Part shown: in pieces, positions 26,177 through 60,239 of the stretch | Numbering within the stretch: the stretch's first letter is position 1 | Layout: each line of letters opens with the position of its first letter | Assembly (NCBI GenBank): GCA_005408345.1 | Contig: SEMN01000026.1 | Location: 2,245,666 to 2,309,665 of the forward strand | Direction of reading: 5' to 3' | DNA length: 64,000 bases | Source: Macquaria australasica | Lineage: Eukaryota; Chordata; Actinopteri; Centrarchiformes; Percichthyidae | Translations under genes and position numbers: made by a program | Notes under the pieces: model-generated | What the model saw: the letters and a program-made list of their open reading frames with translations, nothing else | The model's database searches: none | Told to the model about the DNA's origin: nothing

Positions 26177-29100
26177 AACTATGGATATGGGGTATTTATT
26201 CCCTGAGGGAATCCTTTCAGGCACGACTGCCTCTCCGGTCGTTACTATATCCCGCCTCCTTCAGTATGATTGGCAGATTCAAACCCCAACCACAGTTTAT
26301 GCTGTTTCTGCATCCTTATATATTTAATTGGTAATGCTTGTTGGGTGATGATTGGTAAACAGTGTAGGTCATTCAGCCCAGTAGGAGGCCTGAAAGACAA
26401 AACTGAGGTAAATAAATATCCCTATTTACATATAACTCGAGCTAGTTTCGCCTTTGTATCTCCAGGTGGCGCAGTCATCCTTTTATAAAATGTGATATTG
26501 CTGCTACTACTACTACTACTGATACTAATAGCCCAAAAATAAAAAACTATTTAGCTGATACTCTGCAAAAAAACTTTATGGGAAAATATATAAATATAAA
26601 TATTATAAATATTTAGAATTTATAAAAGATGTGTGTGTGTGTGTGTGGTAGGGTGGGTGGAAGGGGTGTTAATAAATATGAATTAATTGGTGAATTTTAC
26701 CAAGCGCCATGATTTTATAACATAGCGTGTTTTGACTTCTGGGGCATTTGAAGCAACATGCAGAAACATATTGCATGTCAAGGTAGGTTTAACCTACTTT
26801 AAATATATGGAAATTATTTGAGGGAGCTCAGTGGCTTGGATTACACTCACAGAGGTTGGATTAATATGGTAAGTAGGCAGGTCAGGCCTTCTGTTTGCCA
26901 GATCTACACTTAACCATCCCCACTTTAGGAAAGACATTTAAAGATAATGTCAACATCTTATCTCGTTTTTGTTATTGTGTAATATAAAGTATATTATACA
27001 AATTATCACCTATTAACACATCTTTATGTAGTTTACCATGTGCAGTGGAAACATATTTCCATCCAGCCAGTGGTAATTGGTGGCCCAATGTTATGCAACA
27101 CCATGCATTGACTGTTAAGTATGAACTCTTGATGTCTACAGTGTTGAGTCCGTGGCAGGAGCAGCCAGTGTCCAGCATGGGTGCAACTGTTCCAAGAGAG
27201 ACCTTTCCATGCCTTGTCAGATACTATTTAGCACTAACTCTGGCACATAATCATTACTCTCTGCAGCACACATCAATGGAAGAGTAAATCAGGTTGGTAT
27301 CGAGCTCTGAGCATGTGCAGCAATGGGAAATGTCTGTGTGCTGTACCACACAATTTAGCTCACAGTTTTGAAGCCATATTCTTAGAGGTTATTTTACCAG
27401 AAAAAATACACATGATACAAAATATTATCTATTTAATATGAATTATTTTGTTTATTGATTCATTAATCCTAATTAAATAAATAGTATTTTCAATAATACT
27501 CATACAGACTAGTTACACGGTTGATGATCAAGGTGTTGTACTTAGCAAAGAGCAATAAATACTGCATGTGTTGTTGCACTTACAAAGAATGCATTTGAAA
27601 ACCTATTAGAGGAAAGACTGTGGAATATGTACCCCCTGGGATATATTGCTATAGCATTCTAATGGCTATATCCATTGTGGTCTGTACAGACGATTATTGA
27701 TCAAAGAGCCATGCCCAATGACACAAGCAGCTCCTTTGCTAATGAACTCTTATTTCTTTTTCCATATGTGTTGCAATAAAAAAAACTTGCTTGAAATGTG
27801 ATTGCCTTGCACATACTTGCATATACTAAATGTATGCTTGTAAACATACAACAGGTATTTTATTGATGGTCAGGGATTTATATATATATATATATACATG
27901 CAGTAACTATATTGCTGTAGTATCTGATGGAACAGAAATAAAAAAAATGAGAATCTGTGCAATCCTCTGTTGTATTTCTACTTGTCAAGGTGTTGTCTGT
28001 AAAGAGTGGTAGGCCTATTTGTATTTGTGTGTGTTGTTGCGAGGGAGTGGTTCACTTGAAACAGTGTGTAGGCTATGTGTGCACGTGTGTGCGATTTTGT
28101 GGTTGAGATAAAAAGTGAGTGTGTGTATGTGTCTGTCTGTCAGTCTGTGTGTCTGTCTATTAGCACCACGGTAAAGTAGGGGGGTACTCACCACTACGTA
28201 ATCTAATGGTATTTTCTTCCCATCTATCTACATCAAATAAAATTATAGAGCTGTTATGGGTAGCATTCTCAGATTTCTCTCTGAATTGTTTTTCACCCTG
28301 CCCCTCCAAGCATGCCAGTGGCGAGATCCCAAGCCAAATAGACATCCTTTCACATATAACCTGTCCACATATTATTGCCCAGCTTGCATGATGGGGACGG
28401 CAGACCAACTTCCGACCTTCCACCCTAATGCAGTCTAACAAAGGAGCTTGATGTCATGTTGCTGGGCAACCGGCAAGGAGAATCTGCAGAATCACTCTTG
28501 ATTTACTGGCCATTAAAAAAGGCAATGTGCAACCCACTTGTTGCCGTCAGTGTGTGCTGGTTTCAGTCATAGGTTGCATTTCAAAGTAGACTGGCTCTCT
28601 TACATCAGATGGTGGATGACATTATAGGGAAAGATCTTTTACAGAATAAGAATCTTTTGACGTTCACCATCTAAATAATTGACAATTTATTCAGGGACAG
28701 CTCAATTGCTCTGCTGACTGGCTTGTCAGGAAAACAACATATGAACCATAAAGTACTGTGGATGGGTGTGGCGCAAACTGATAATCACATCATCGTTGTG
28801 AGACAGAATGGCAGGAATAATCAGCACTTTGCCATCAGCCTCTTGTTTACTGCCCTCAGGATTCAGCAGCCACAATAGGTAAAAGCGATGTTGGGCTTTA
28901 ATGAATATTTGGACTGTTATTAATAATTAATAAAAAATTTCCACCCACTTAAGATGCTAATAGTTTCCGGCAGGAGCCACAAAGCGCACTCAGAAACCAG
29001 ATTCTAGCTTCTTGCGCAGATGTTTGCTAAAACATATTGCACACTGAAAATATCATAAACCTGTACACATTTTCAGTTCTAGAGCTCCCTTCTTGGCCAA

Positions 29101-30560
29101 GACTAAAATATTTTGAAGACATTTTTACTTAGTGTATTGTCATGTCACTCAAGATGCTTTGCTTAAAGTCATACATTCACAAGTGCTTTCAACATCCCTA
29201 AAGATTCAAGCGATCAATATAAGTTGTACCATTTACAATTTGAGTGCTCATTACATTTTGCACATGAAATGGACACTGATAACTTTAACAGTTTACAGGT
29301 TCTGAAATGACACTAATGCTTATTGCGATCTGGTAGCTATCAGCATTGTAACAGTAATAAAGCTTCAAACTGTAAAAGCTGATGCTTAATGCCTCTAAAT
29401 GTGGTTAGCACTTTAGATACATTTTTCAAAATTAAATCCCCTAACTCGACTGAAAGCTATCAGGACAGTCTGATGATTACTCATCAATTTCACTCAACTA
29501 TGATCAGGAATCCTTGCCCGCCTGATATCAATGGTATTAGTTTACCAAACAAAGATGAGGTACAGTTGAAGTACAGCATTGGCTCCTAAAAACACAGCTT
29601 TAGCATTTGTGATTTAGTAATCATAATGAAAATCTCAACAGAAGAAAATAAGTGTTTGTTAATTCTATTGTAAAGAAACTGTGCCCAGAGCTCTTCTCAC
29701 TGGTCAATACAAAAAGACTGTGGGTATACTACAGCTTATTCAAAATAATGTAGACTAAGTTCTGAACAGAATACTGAGAAAAAGAAAATATTATTTTACA
29801 CATATTCTAGGATCTCTGCATCGGTTTCATGTGAATAAAAGTGTGCACACCACAGTATATTATACACATTTAGTGTTTGAAAAAGAAAATCACTTCAAAC
29901 TTCAGGAAATGTAAGAACTTCGCATGGGTAAACAAGGCACATATTGTACCTGCACATAACAAAAAGACAAATGAAGTACACAAATGCTGAGAAGCTCAGG
30001 CCCTGAACAATCTGGATACTAAATGATAAAGTCTGCAAACACTCACAAACAGCTGCTCTCTTATGTACTGGACTAGCAGCTCTGAGCAACAGACTTACAT
30101 TTTTGTTTTCATCTTGACTCAATATTCACTTACTGATTGGACTGTAGGACAAACAATGAACTGATAACAATATCAATCTTCAACTGAAAGGCATTACTTC
30201 AATCACACATCAATTAAAACTTATAGTAAAAGATAAATGTTGCTGAACGTCATATGATAAAACTGAAGTGGTATTACTGCAACAGAGGATTTGAAGAGAC
30301 AGGGTGACGGACATAAAGTAGCAGTTTCACCAGAACATAAATGATAACAGGGTCATTCTCACTGAAAAAAAAAATTGCAGTGACAAAAAAGTAAGCAAAG
30401 TATAAGCAAAGCATAATGAGCCAGCAGTCCCACTCTCACAGTCAACTCAAAAAGAAAGAAATAGTAACTGGACAATGCACACATAAAACAATATATGAAA
30501 GTCTTCTAAATAGCGTGATAAAATAAATGAATGTTTAAGGCATACTTGAGGTACATGTAA
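26177..30560. other. Intergenic spacer, ttc21b-scn1la
   Basis: No supported gene. Contents seen: a short ACT trinucleotide run (about 26503-26520), GT-rich runs (26630-26647; 28025-28150), a short TA run (27882-27896), a perfect X-box (28458-28470) and otherwise AT-rich unique-looking DNA. A 93-codon minus-strand ORF at 28160-28441 has no splice context or domain I can name. Confidence 0.5.
28458..28470 (-). promoter_or_regulatory. Isolated perfect RFX X-box motif
   Basis: Read on the minus strand it is GTTGCC-C-AGCAAC, an exact match to GTNRCC(N)RGYAAC and a near-perfect palindrome. It lies about 2.4 kb upstream of the ttc21b start. It could be a distal ttc21b element or chance; only the motif is seen. 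Confidence 0.4.
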
Positions 30561-32586
30561 TCTTTATTCTTTTGGCGTTTCAGTGAAATGAGTTATAGCA
30601 GTGTCTTGCATGCAGTTTATTTATACACTACAAGCAGTATGCATATAAATGATGGGAGATGTTAAATTCTATGTGATCAAAACATTCTTTCATTATCCAT
30701 AAAGTAAAGTGTAAGTATTGAACGTTCTAATTACATGCAAAATATACTTACATGATTGGAATTATACTTTTATAACATGGAACAACAGATGTAGTTGCGA
30801 CACAGTTTAGGGTGGATGTCATAGCTATGGGAAGGACTGACAACAGTAACACAACTGCCACTATAAAATGTAAACAGAAGTAGGAAACAGCCAAGGGCAC
30901 ATGAAATGTGTGATGCCATGTCCTTGAGACAATCATTCAGAATACTCTGAGTCATCTTTCATCCAACTTAGATATTTATCATGATAAAGATTGAGAGGTA
31001 AACTGTGAAAAAACTGTTTACAAAGCACACAAAAACATAAAGGATCAACTCCCTTTTTTCCCCCAGTCACCATTTCCAAATAAAATAAAATATGCAGTTA
31101 AAAGTTGAATAAAGTAAAGTCACAGTCATCTAACATCACCAATAATCAAACATAGGGCTTTGTCTTAAGAAGAAAAATTGCCGTCCATAGAACAGTTTTC
31201 ATGGACATTTACATTTTTCACCTCACAGCTCATGCTGAATGTATAATAATAACCCTGTCTGCCTGAATACAGCAGAACATGGAGAATATATTTGCTTTTA
31301 TATCACAGGTAATAAATGGTAATTGTTCCATAAATCCCACAATCATTACAGAATACACAATGAGGTTCATTATCAAAAACAACTAAGAAAAAAAAAACAG
31401 GCAAAATGAGGAGAAGGTGGAAACATGGAGGAGACTTGAATTTTGGAGAAGTCAAAAAATTTAAGGGATGCTGTTGTCCTACAAATAGACAGATAATCTC
31501 CTGGAGCAAACTGTTAGAGATTTGTGGTTAAGTGAGGTAACTTAATAACAGGGTCGCTACAATGTGCAAACAACACAGTCTTTTTCTTGAATATCCAGCT
31601 TTGAAAGACACAATTTCAGTTGAAGACTGTGTTTTTAACATAGCTTCGTGATAAAAATGTGTACATAATTAGTAATATTGTAAATGGTACATAGGTAGTA
31701 CACATCACGCTGAGATGAAGTATGTGAATGATTTTGATGATCCAGCCATACTGAATGTGCAAAGTATTTCTGCCAAGTGTTACTGATCTGACACTGATTA
31801 TCAAACATAGTCGACGCACTTGGCTGTATTTGTTTGGACTGTAGGCTAAAGTCACCTTTCTGTAACGTATAAAAAACAGCCATGTCATGACTGTATACTT
31901 TGTACCATGAAGCATGATGGACAGGGAGAGAGCGTGATGAAATAGTACACTCTAGCATGCATAATCATGGAGAAACATTCATGCAGGTCTACATTTCTAG
32001 TTTACTGCAGCAACTCTGACATGGTCTTTTGGATTTGTCAAGTATTCCATGTGCTATCAGTTAGCAAGACTAGCCTTAAAGCAATGCTACTCATTGTAAA
32101 GACTACCCCTGAAGGAACAACCCTTTTGAAGAATAAAAAAAAGTGTATAAAAAGTTAATTAAACAAACTATGAATTCTTAAAATAATAAATAACAACAAT
32201 TAAAACTGTTTTTTTTCCTGCTTGAAAAGTAAGTAGGTAAAGTAATACAACAGTCAGTGATATAACAATAATTCAAGACACTGGATAGCAGAACTAGCTG
32301 CAATAGAAGTTAAAGCAACTAATGTGTCTTTCAGAACACTTACCCATACCCACAAAAAGCCAAAAGGCATCCTTGCTCCTGAACACAGCCACAATTGTCC
32401 CACTACAGCCTGAATGAGCCACTTTTCCATTTTAGGCACCAACTTTTAGACTCAAGTTAAGCATGGTCAGTTTGGCATAGATATCCATACTAAGGAAGGG
32501 CGTCCAATGGATGTCTTAGTCACTTTCAAAGGTTGTAAACATTTTGTCATTAATTAAAATGTCTTTGTAGCATCTCCAGCATTCTT
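30561..32586 (-). other. scn1la: Probable scn1la 3'UTR
   Basis: AT-rich non-coding DNA directly after the channel stop codon. Minus-strand AATAAA hexamers (TTTATT on +) occur at 30563-30568 and 30616-30621, giving a 3'UTR of about 2 kb, a typical length for brain sodium channels. The extent is inferred from the hexamers only. Confidence 0.35.
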
Positions 32587-53696
<21,110 letters not shown>

Positions 53697-53749
53697 CTTT
53701 TCATGCTGCACCTTCAGAGTGAACAGCTAGCCTCCAACATGAGAAAGGC
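53697..53749 (-). other. scn1la: scn1la 5'UTR part of first coding exon
   Basis: Upstream of the chosen start there is a candidate acceptor (GACCCCTCAG, AG at 53751-53750) that would make 53749 the exon's 5' end. Both ATGs in this exon have a purine at -3; the downstream one also has G at +4. Confidence 0.5.
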
Positions 53750-56188
53750 CTGAGGGGTCAGAACAGATAAGGAGCTCTGATTAGAGGTTGACAACTAATC
53801 TATTTGAATTATATCTTCCTTAATCTAACTTGAATTATTTTATTGGAAACAAATAACTGCAAGTATTTCTGGCAGCACATTTCTATTGAAAGATTAGAGC
53901 TGCATTAAATGGAGAGGAGAGGAAGGTGGGTGTGGTTCTGTTCTTCGGTGAGAGATCATCATCTCAGGAAGTGGCAGGCTATAATGAGCCTAGAGATGGC
54001 TGTCATACACATAAATTCCTGCCAGCTATGGTAAAATTAGATCTAATTATCTGCTCCTCTGTAGATAAAATTAAGATGTGACATGACAATGATCAATTCC
54101 AGGTGAGACTCTTGCTCCTCTCCTCCATCCCTCAAAATGAAAAGAGCTCACTTTTCCCTCAGACCGAGCGGTGGGAGGAAAAGATTCATCCTACTAATAG
54201 GCCTGACTGGTATGATGTGTTAGGCAGACCTATGCAGTATTAAATATGAATGTGCTACAGACTGCACTGCATCTCTCTGGGTGCCCTGCCACTGAGAGCT
54301 TTTGCCTGATCTCAATGTAATAGTGTAATAGAATACTTCCACACGCTGTGATGCAAGAAATCTATCACAAACACACTGGTCAATCAACTGCCCATGGCGG
54401 TGGGTTGTACCATGCATGATGTAATTGCAACAACAAAGGAAGGTCCAACTACTAAAAAAACTTTTGATATGTGCCGGTGCACATGGTTTCACATTTATTT
54501 TGTGTTTACACTGAGAGAAACCTGTCAGACTTTTGTGACCCTTTATGAAAACAGTACAGACACAGTTGAATAGAGACACAAAAGATGAAACAAATGGGAG
54601 TTTGATCAAAGGATTTTGGCATTGTACAATATCAGCATCTCTTGTGTATAAAGTACTACAAACCAAGAGCGTTAACATTGCCTCTGGTAGTTGAAAGATT
54701 TCCTGTTTGCCTCTTTTTGATCATTTGCACGTGAGCATTAGTGGTGCTGTCATCTCCGGATAGACAGATGACCAACGACTGAACTACTGAACTAGTCAAA
54801 TGCAGTGCACGAGCCTTTGCAAGTACAAAGTGTTGGTTACAAATATTTACACCTGCTGTATTATTCAGCACATCTTATCTAAATATGTCACTGTCGCAGT
54901 CCAACAGAATTCAACTTGTGGAATAAATCCCAAAATGTTTGGTGCAGTCATTGCCTTTATGGAGAAGACCTGGTATCAACTTTGGTTTGAGACCAGAAAG
55001 GCTGGCCTCTCCTTAAGTCACACTTTCAATTACATGTATCTGTGTCTATCAGACAACAGAACAGAATAATTCAGCTCCAACACAAACACACTACAGCAAT
55101 GAGAAATGTGCTTTCTAACATTACATTTCACAAAATATAAGTAAACCGTTTAGGACCATTTGAGTTCCATATCATTTCCAGTCACATTTCACATAAATTA
55201 GTGGTTAATGTTTTTCATGAAATTACTGTATTTTGTAGCTGAGTGCAAATTATAGCATACATTTTACTGGCTTTATATGGGCTTTGGTAAGTGGTGCAGT
55301 GTTCTTCAAATATGCACACTTTAATGGGCGATATTGTTCATGGCGCAACTACTCTGCTCTGCTTATGAGTGAAACACATGAATAAATGTGATAAGTGTAT
55401 ACACCATCATAGTTTAGAGTTAAAAGTGTTTTGCCTTTTGTTACAATGCACCACATATTGTTTCCATAAAGTATGGTACAGTAAGTACTGAGCCCATAGC
55501 TTTGATTGACGCCCTCTGGTGTGCGATGATCTTACAAAACTACAGTCAATCCATATAACTATAGCATATAACTATTTAGAGGAATACAATATAGTCTTGG
55601 TTAAAAGGAACAACGTACCAATTTTCACATAAAATAAAATAAATCTTGATTTGACGTTCGCCCCACAAAGTTAACTAACCTATGTTGCATTCCTAAAGAG
55701 GAATGCATCATTCTGTCAATCTATCCCCAACTCATTACACACAACTTGAGATATGAGCTGCCACTTTGAAGCTTCAAATAGGCCCACTTCATTTTATCTG
55801 CAACCTGTCGGCATCATGACCTTGTGCCGACTAACCTAAAATGGATACATTTGTTTCCCTCAACTCTCGCTGGAACAGCATGTCAACACATTAGTTTGGT
55901 ATTTGCTGTTCAACCTACATTTAACTGTGTCCCGCTGATGAGCTTTAAGCGATGACTGACCTTGGCCTCAGGCCACCGGATTCACCTGATTTGAATTTAT
56001 TTGATAGGGACGATGCAATTTATCATTGTTCCAATACACAGCATGAAACTGATGTGCTTCACAGAGAGTTATATTGCTAATTTTCAACTATTGTCCATAT
56101 ACTATACACTATACATATACACTATAGATATAGAAATACACTAAAATACACATACCACAATACATCAATAGACCCAGAGTACAATTAG

Positions 56189-56623
56189 CTAAAAGTGGGT
56201 ACAGCTCTGGTTTGCTTTCAGCCAGCACTTAACCTTTCTTGTAAAAGATGGTATATCTGGAATCAGTTGGTAATGTGTTCCAGAGTTGGAGAAAGCTGAT
56301 TGTCCAAATTTGGATCTACGATGTGATATTTTACAGTTGACATTCACCATTCCCCTAGTAACTCTGATCCTGTCTTGTCTTTGGATATATCTGGAAAGAG
56401 GCTCCAGGGCTAGACTGTTGATACATTTGAAAACTAATTTGAGAAAACAAAAACGAGTGAAGCTCTCAAAGCTGGGTTGTATAAGGATGCGAGGTGTCTG
56501 ATTGTAGATGGTGATGCTTGAGCCCATACTGTCACACAATATGAGAAATGAGAGGAAATCATAGAGTGCATAAATAACTGGGCTGCCTGAGTGGATATGT
56601 GGTGCCTGATTAATTTGAAACAA
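56189..56623 (-). mobile_element. Non-LTR retrotransposon (LINE) ORF2 3'-terminal remnant
   Basis: A 144-codon minus-strand reading frame with LVFKCINSLALEPLSRYI, QDRIRVTRGMVN and SKFGQSAFSNSGTHYQL. The pattern (a short 'number of genes' phrase, an RxTRG segment, then KFGxSAFS...) resembles the extreme C-terminus of reverse transcriptase ORFs in fish LINEs. There is no reverse transcriptase core nearby, so it is a 5'-truncated insertion. Clade not determined. Confidence 0.6.
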
Positions 56624-58544
56624 TTAAGGTTGGTCTTTACTGTTTTTGAAATCTTCTTTACATGGATCTAAGAAGTATAGAAGTGTATTAAACACACACA
56701 CAGTGTCAAACAGTAGCTCAGCTTGAATATTTAATGTACATTACTCATTTCAAAACTTAATTTCAGTGACCACAAAATGCTTCTTGGTACTTAGATGAGG
56801 TTAGAGATGGTTTGTGACAGATTGTAGCCTATTGCTTCTAGGCTTCCAAATGAAACCAATCGAACCATTGCAGGGTAACGCTACTGTAGGTGTCTGCGTT
56901 GATATTTTGACAGATTTATAAAAGCTCCAATTCCATTTAATTCCAATTCCAATTTGTGTTCATTTTAGTTGTACAGGTAAAGAAAAACACTTTCCAAAAT
57001 CTGAACATCATTCTGGAGAATAAAAGTAAGCACGGCATGATGCAGTGTGTTTGCTCTGCACAGCGAAGTGGCCCCTGTTCTCACCAGGGTCCTGCCGCTG
57101 CCTTCAGAACTTTGTCCACGTCTTGAAAATGATTATTGAAAGCAGACATCAAACCAGCCTGTGAGCTACAAGCCAAAATAAAGACAAATAGACCTTTACA
57201 AAGGTTATAAAAGAGACACGAGGCGTAGAAACATATTCCAGGGGAATCAGTTTCTCTTCATTTTCAGATTGCTCAGTCACATTTACTGTCCATGATGCTT
57301 TTTTCACAACAAAAATCTGTGCAGCTGGGCGTTTGGAGATGGGGGTTAAAGGATGGGTTCACATTTTTTTGTCTCAATACAATACACTCATGCCCATATG
57401 TTAGTTACTGGTTATGTAATCACTTCTCCTCTCTATAATGGCTGCGAAAAGATCCTTTCCTTGATCAGCTGCATGTGGAAGGACTGTAATGTGTATATAT
57501 ATATATATATATAAAATTTTACACTAAAAAGACTGCAACTTTGGAAGGAATGCATTTTACACAGAATGAGGACAGTGGATTTTGACACTGGAATCGCATA
57601 AGTAAGGGATCTCTACAGGGACAGTATGGACAGGAGGAACAATTGCAGCGGCCAATAATTGAGACTGATGTACTCTGATAAAAGTTTTACTTGTTAACTT
57701 GAGGTGTGTGAGATATACAGCACAGGTAAAGACTGTGAGTGTTCTGCAACATCACGACATACTATATAGCTCAGTTTCGGTCATTCCTCTCCTGTTATGC
57801 TCACCACCTCAGCAGGCCTACAACTGAGCTGCAGAACTGTAACAAAGGCGACTTGGGTGACTAAAGCAGAGTTAGTGATTAGCAGGATGACTTAATGAGC
57901 AGGATCGAAATAACATGCTCTTTCAGCTTAAACATACCTGCATGCAAAGTGATCACAGTTCAGTATCGGCGGGCTCCCAAGGCACCAACACGCTCACAGC
58001 TCTTAAGTGCTCACAGCTAATGCTTGCTGCTGCCTCTTAGAGACTACGGGGTCAGGGTTAGATCTTGCTCATTCAGGGCGTTGGCGAAATAGCTGAGGAG
58101 CTGTTAACATAGTTCTCTGGAAAAAAATCTTGTTTTTATACACAAGCTGCCAGGCTACACTGTGTGTGGGTACAGTCTGGATAGAAAGCAATCAGGATGG
58201 TCTAAGCTCTAATTGACAGCAATCTAATAATGATGTTGACAGTCATGCAAGCAGGAAGTCGTCTAAGATGGAGTGTGGGCTAATAATTGCTGCCATGCCC
58301 ATTAACTTCTGTAATATATTGTAGCCCATGATTTGCACTCTAGTCTTTGTCCAAGAGATCAATCACGTTTTTTCCCCCATACAGGCCTTCCAACACAGAT
58401 ACTATCATAATAATAACAATATGATAGTGAGGTGTACAAAGGCTACATCATATTGTCAGGCACAGCTCTCCAGATATCAGGACTTTCAATATTTTGATAA
58501 AAGGAAAATCACATCAGTTGTGAACAGACACATTTGAATGCATG

Positions 58545-58581
58545 TAGATAGATAGACAGTAGATAGATAGATAGATAGATC
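58545..58581. repeat. GATA tetranucleotide microsatellite
   Basis: TAGATAGATAGACAGTAGATAGATAGATAGATAGAT-type run followed by a T-rich stretch. No gene nearby except the possible channel first exon. Confidence 0.85.
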
Positions 58582-58709
58582 TTTTTTTTTCATGCTACAG
58601 ACTTCCATAAATCATTCAAAGAAATAAAATAACTTTTCAGTCAATTTCAGCCCAATTTCTTTTGAGAAAAAGCACTCAGATACAACTTTAACAGATTCTG
58701 TTCACTCAC

Positions 58710-58870
58710 CATCAGTTTTCCAACCCTCGACAGGTGAACAATAAAAAAATGGCGGAAGAGCTTCAGTGTGTATAAAATGTCGTTTTAAATAAACCCGTCC
58801 GTCCGTTTAAGGTTGTTTGACGCTTCTCCCAACGCAGAACTGGTAATTTCCACGATTTCGACAGGACAAC
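58710..58870 (-). promoter_or_regulatory. scn1la: Possible scn1la non-coding first exon and promoter
   Basis: On the minus strand a strong donor (ACTGATG then GTGAGTGAAC) lies at 58710/58709. The sequence upstream to about 58930 is CpG-richer than the surrounding 5 kb. Mammalian SCN genes have distant non-coding first exons, so this could be the equivalent, about 5 kb upstream of the coding start. Seen: donor and base composition. Inferred: use as an exon. Confidence 0.35.
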
Positions 58871-59112
58871 CCTGAGAGAGAGAGAGAGCGTGTAATTCAT
58901 CCGCCCCTTCGTGCGGCAGATACTGTACTGTGGTGCTTCCGGATGTTCCTGGGATCCAAGTGCGGGCAGAGATGCCAGAATGGCTGTGGAGATAATATTG
59001 TGGTGGACATTATAGTGCGTAATTGTCGGGAATACAGATGTTTGGCATGTATCAGAAACTAAAAGCTGAAACCACAACTATGAATCAGATTGTGTTCTAA
59101 AATCCTCTGCTT

Positions 59113-59125
59113 GTGTGTGTGTGTG

Positions 59126-59157
<32 letters not shown>
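59113..59157. repeat. GT microsatellite
   Basis: GT dinucleotide run with a single GC interruption. Confidence 0.9.
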
Positions 59158-59538
59158 GAACAGGAGGGGGGCAGAGTTTTCAGGAGCCTACAGCTGTTCA
59201 AACGCCTGAGCAAGTATTCAATCATTACACCAACTGCCTGAATCGGCTACAGTCAGTGAGAAAACAGCACAAGAAATTGCAGCCTAAGCAAATATTAAAG
59301 GTATATCTGTAACTGCCTTTTGTGTTTTGCATAGGCTATTAGTAACTATTTATTTTGTAAAGTTGGGTGGGTGACCTGACTCTGAACCAGCACATTCACT
59401 GGGAGTCTGATGCCACCTAATGGATACAGACGGCATTGTCAGAGAAACGTATGAAGGTCTTTATTGTAGCGCAAAGTATCACAAAGTTTCCAAAGCGGAA
59501 ACACACACGGTGTGTTTTTCCACGACGACACACATAGG

Positions 59539-59592
59539 CTATATATATATATATAAAATACATAAATATATATATATATATATATATATAAA
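59539..59592. repeat. AT microsatellite pair
   Basis: Two TA runs separated by about 20 bp of AT-rich sequence. Confidence 0.85.
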
Positions 59593-59631
59593 GTTCTTAT
59601 TCTTTTAAGAAAACAGAACATTAATTTCAAT

Positions 59632-60200
59632 TCAATTCAATTCAGTTTTATTTATATAGCGCCATATCATAACAAAGTTATCTCGGGGCACTTTTTCTGA
59701 ATAGAGCAAGTCTAGACCGACTCTCCATATTTACAGAGACCCAACAGTTCCCACCATGAGCAAGCACTATGCGACAGTGGCAAGGAAAAACTCCCTTTTA
59801 ACAGGTAGAAACCTCGAGCAGAACCAGGCTCAAGGTGGGCGGTCATCTGCCTCGACCGGTTGGGTTGAAGGGGGAAGGGGGGAGCGGGAGAGAGAGAGCA
59901 GGAGGAAAGAGAACATACAGCAGCTCAATACAGCATAGATATGGTAATGGCATTGATGTTAACACCAACAGAAACAACACTAAGAGCAACACTATAATAG
60001 CAATACTAATAACAGCAACAACAGCAATAGCATCAGCGGGTGCAGAGCAGGAGCATGGGGGCAGCAGGCGGCAGCAACCACAGACCCAGACTCCACAGCT
60101 CCAGAGGCAGAAACATCTGCAGAAAGCAACAGAAGGGGAGAGAGAGAGAGAGAGGAGAGAAAGCACACAACTACGGGAAGAAGTTGAATTAATAACAAGC
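59632..60200 (+). repeat. Fish dispersed repeat, intergenic
   Basis: Begins CAATTCAATTCAGTTTTATT and TATATAGCGCC. Continues with CATGAGCAAGCACTATGCGA, GGAAAAACTCCCTTTTAACA and AACCTCGAGCAGAACCAGGC, then GACCGGTTGGG, and ends in a purine-rich GAGAGA tract (60138-60160). The order of these words is that of an abundant teleost repeat. The 119-126-codon ORFs across it are not genes. Confidence 0.75.
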
Positions 60201-60239
60201 ACTGATGGGATATGAGGGCGTACAGATGGAGAGGAAGAG

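Larger units (their letters stand above)
53750..58700. other. Upstream intron/spacer of scn1la
   Basis: No supported coding exon apart from the LINE remnant listed separately. Contains a TA run at 57498-57513. Probably 5' intron of the channel if the non-coding exon at 58710 is real. Confidence 0.4.

Noticed and set aside
28160..28441. 93-codon minus-strand ORF in the ttc21b-scn1la spacer
   Set aside because: No domain I recognise, no consistent splice sites; possibly old repeat sequence but not demonstrable by eye.
59835..60215. Overlapping ORFs of 119-126 codons on both strands
   Set aside because: They lie wholly within a common fish repeat and its purine-rich tail.
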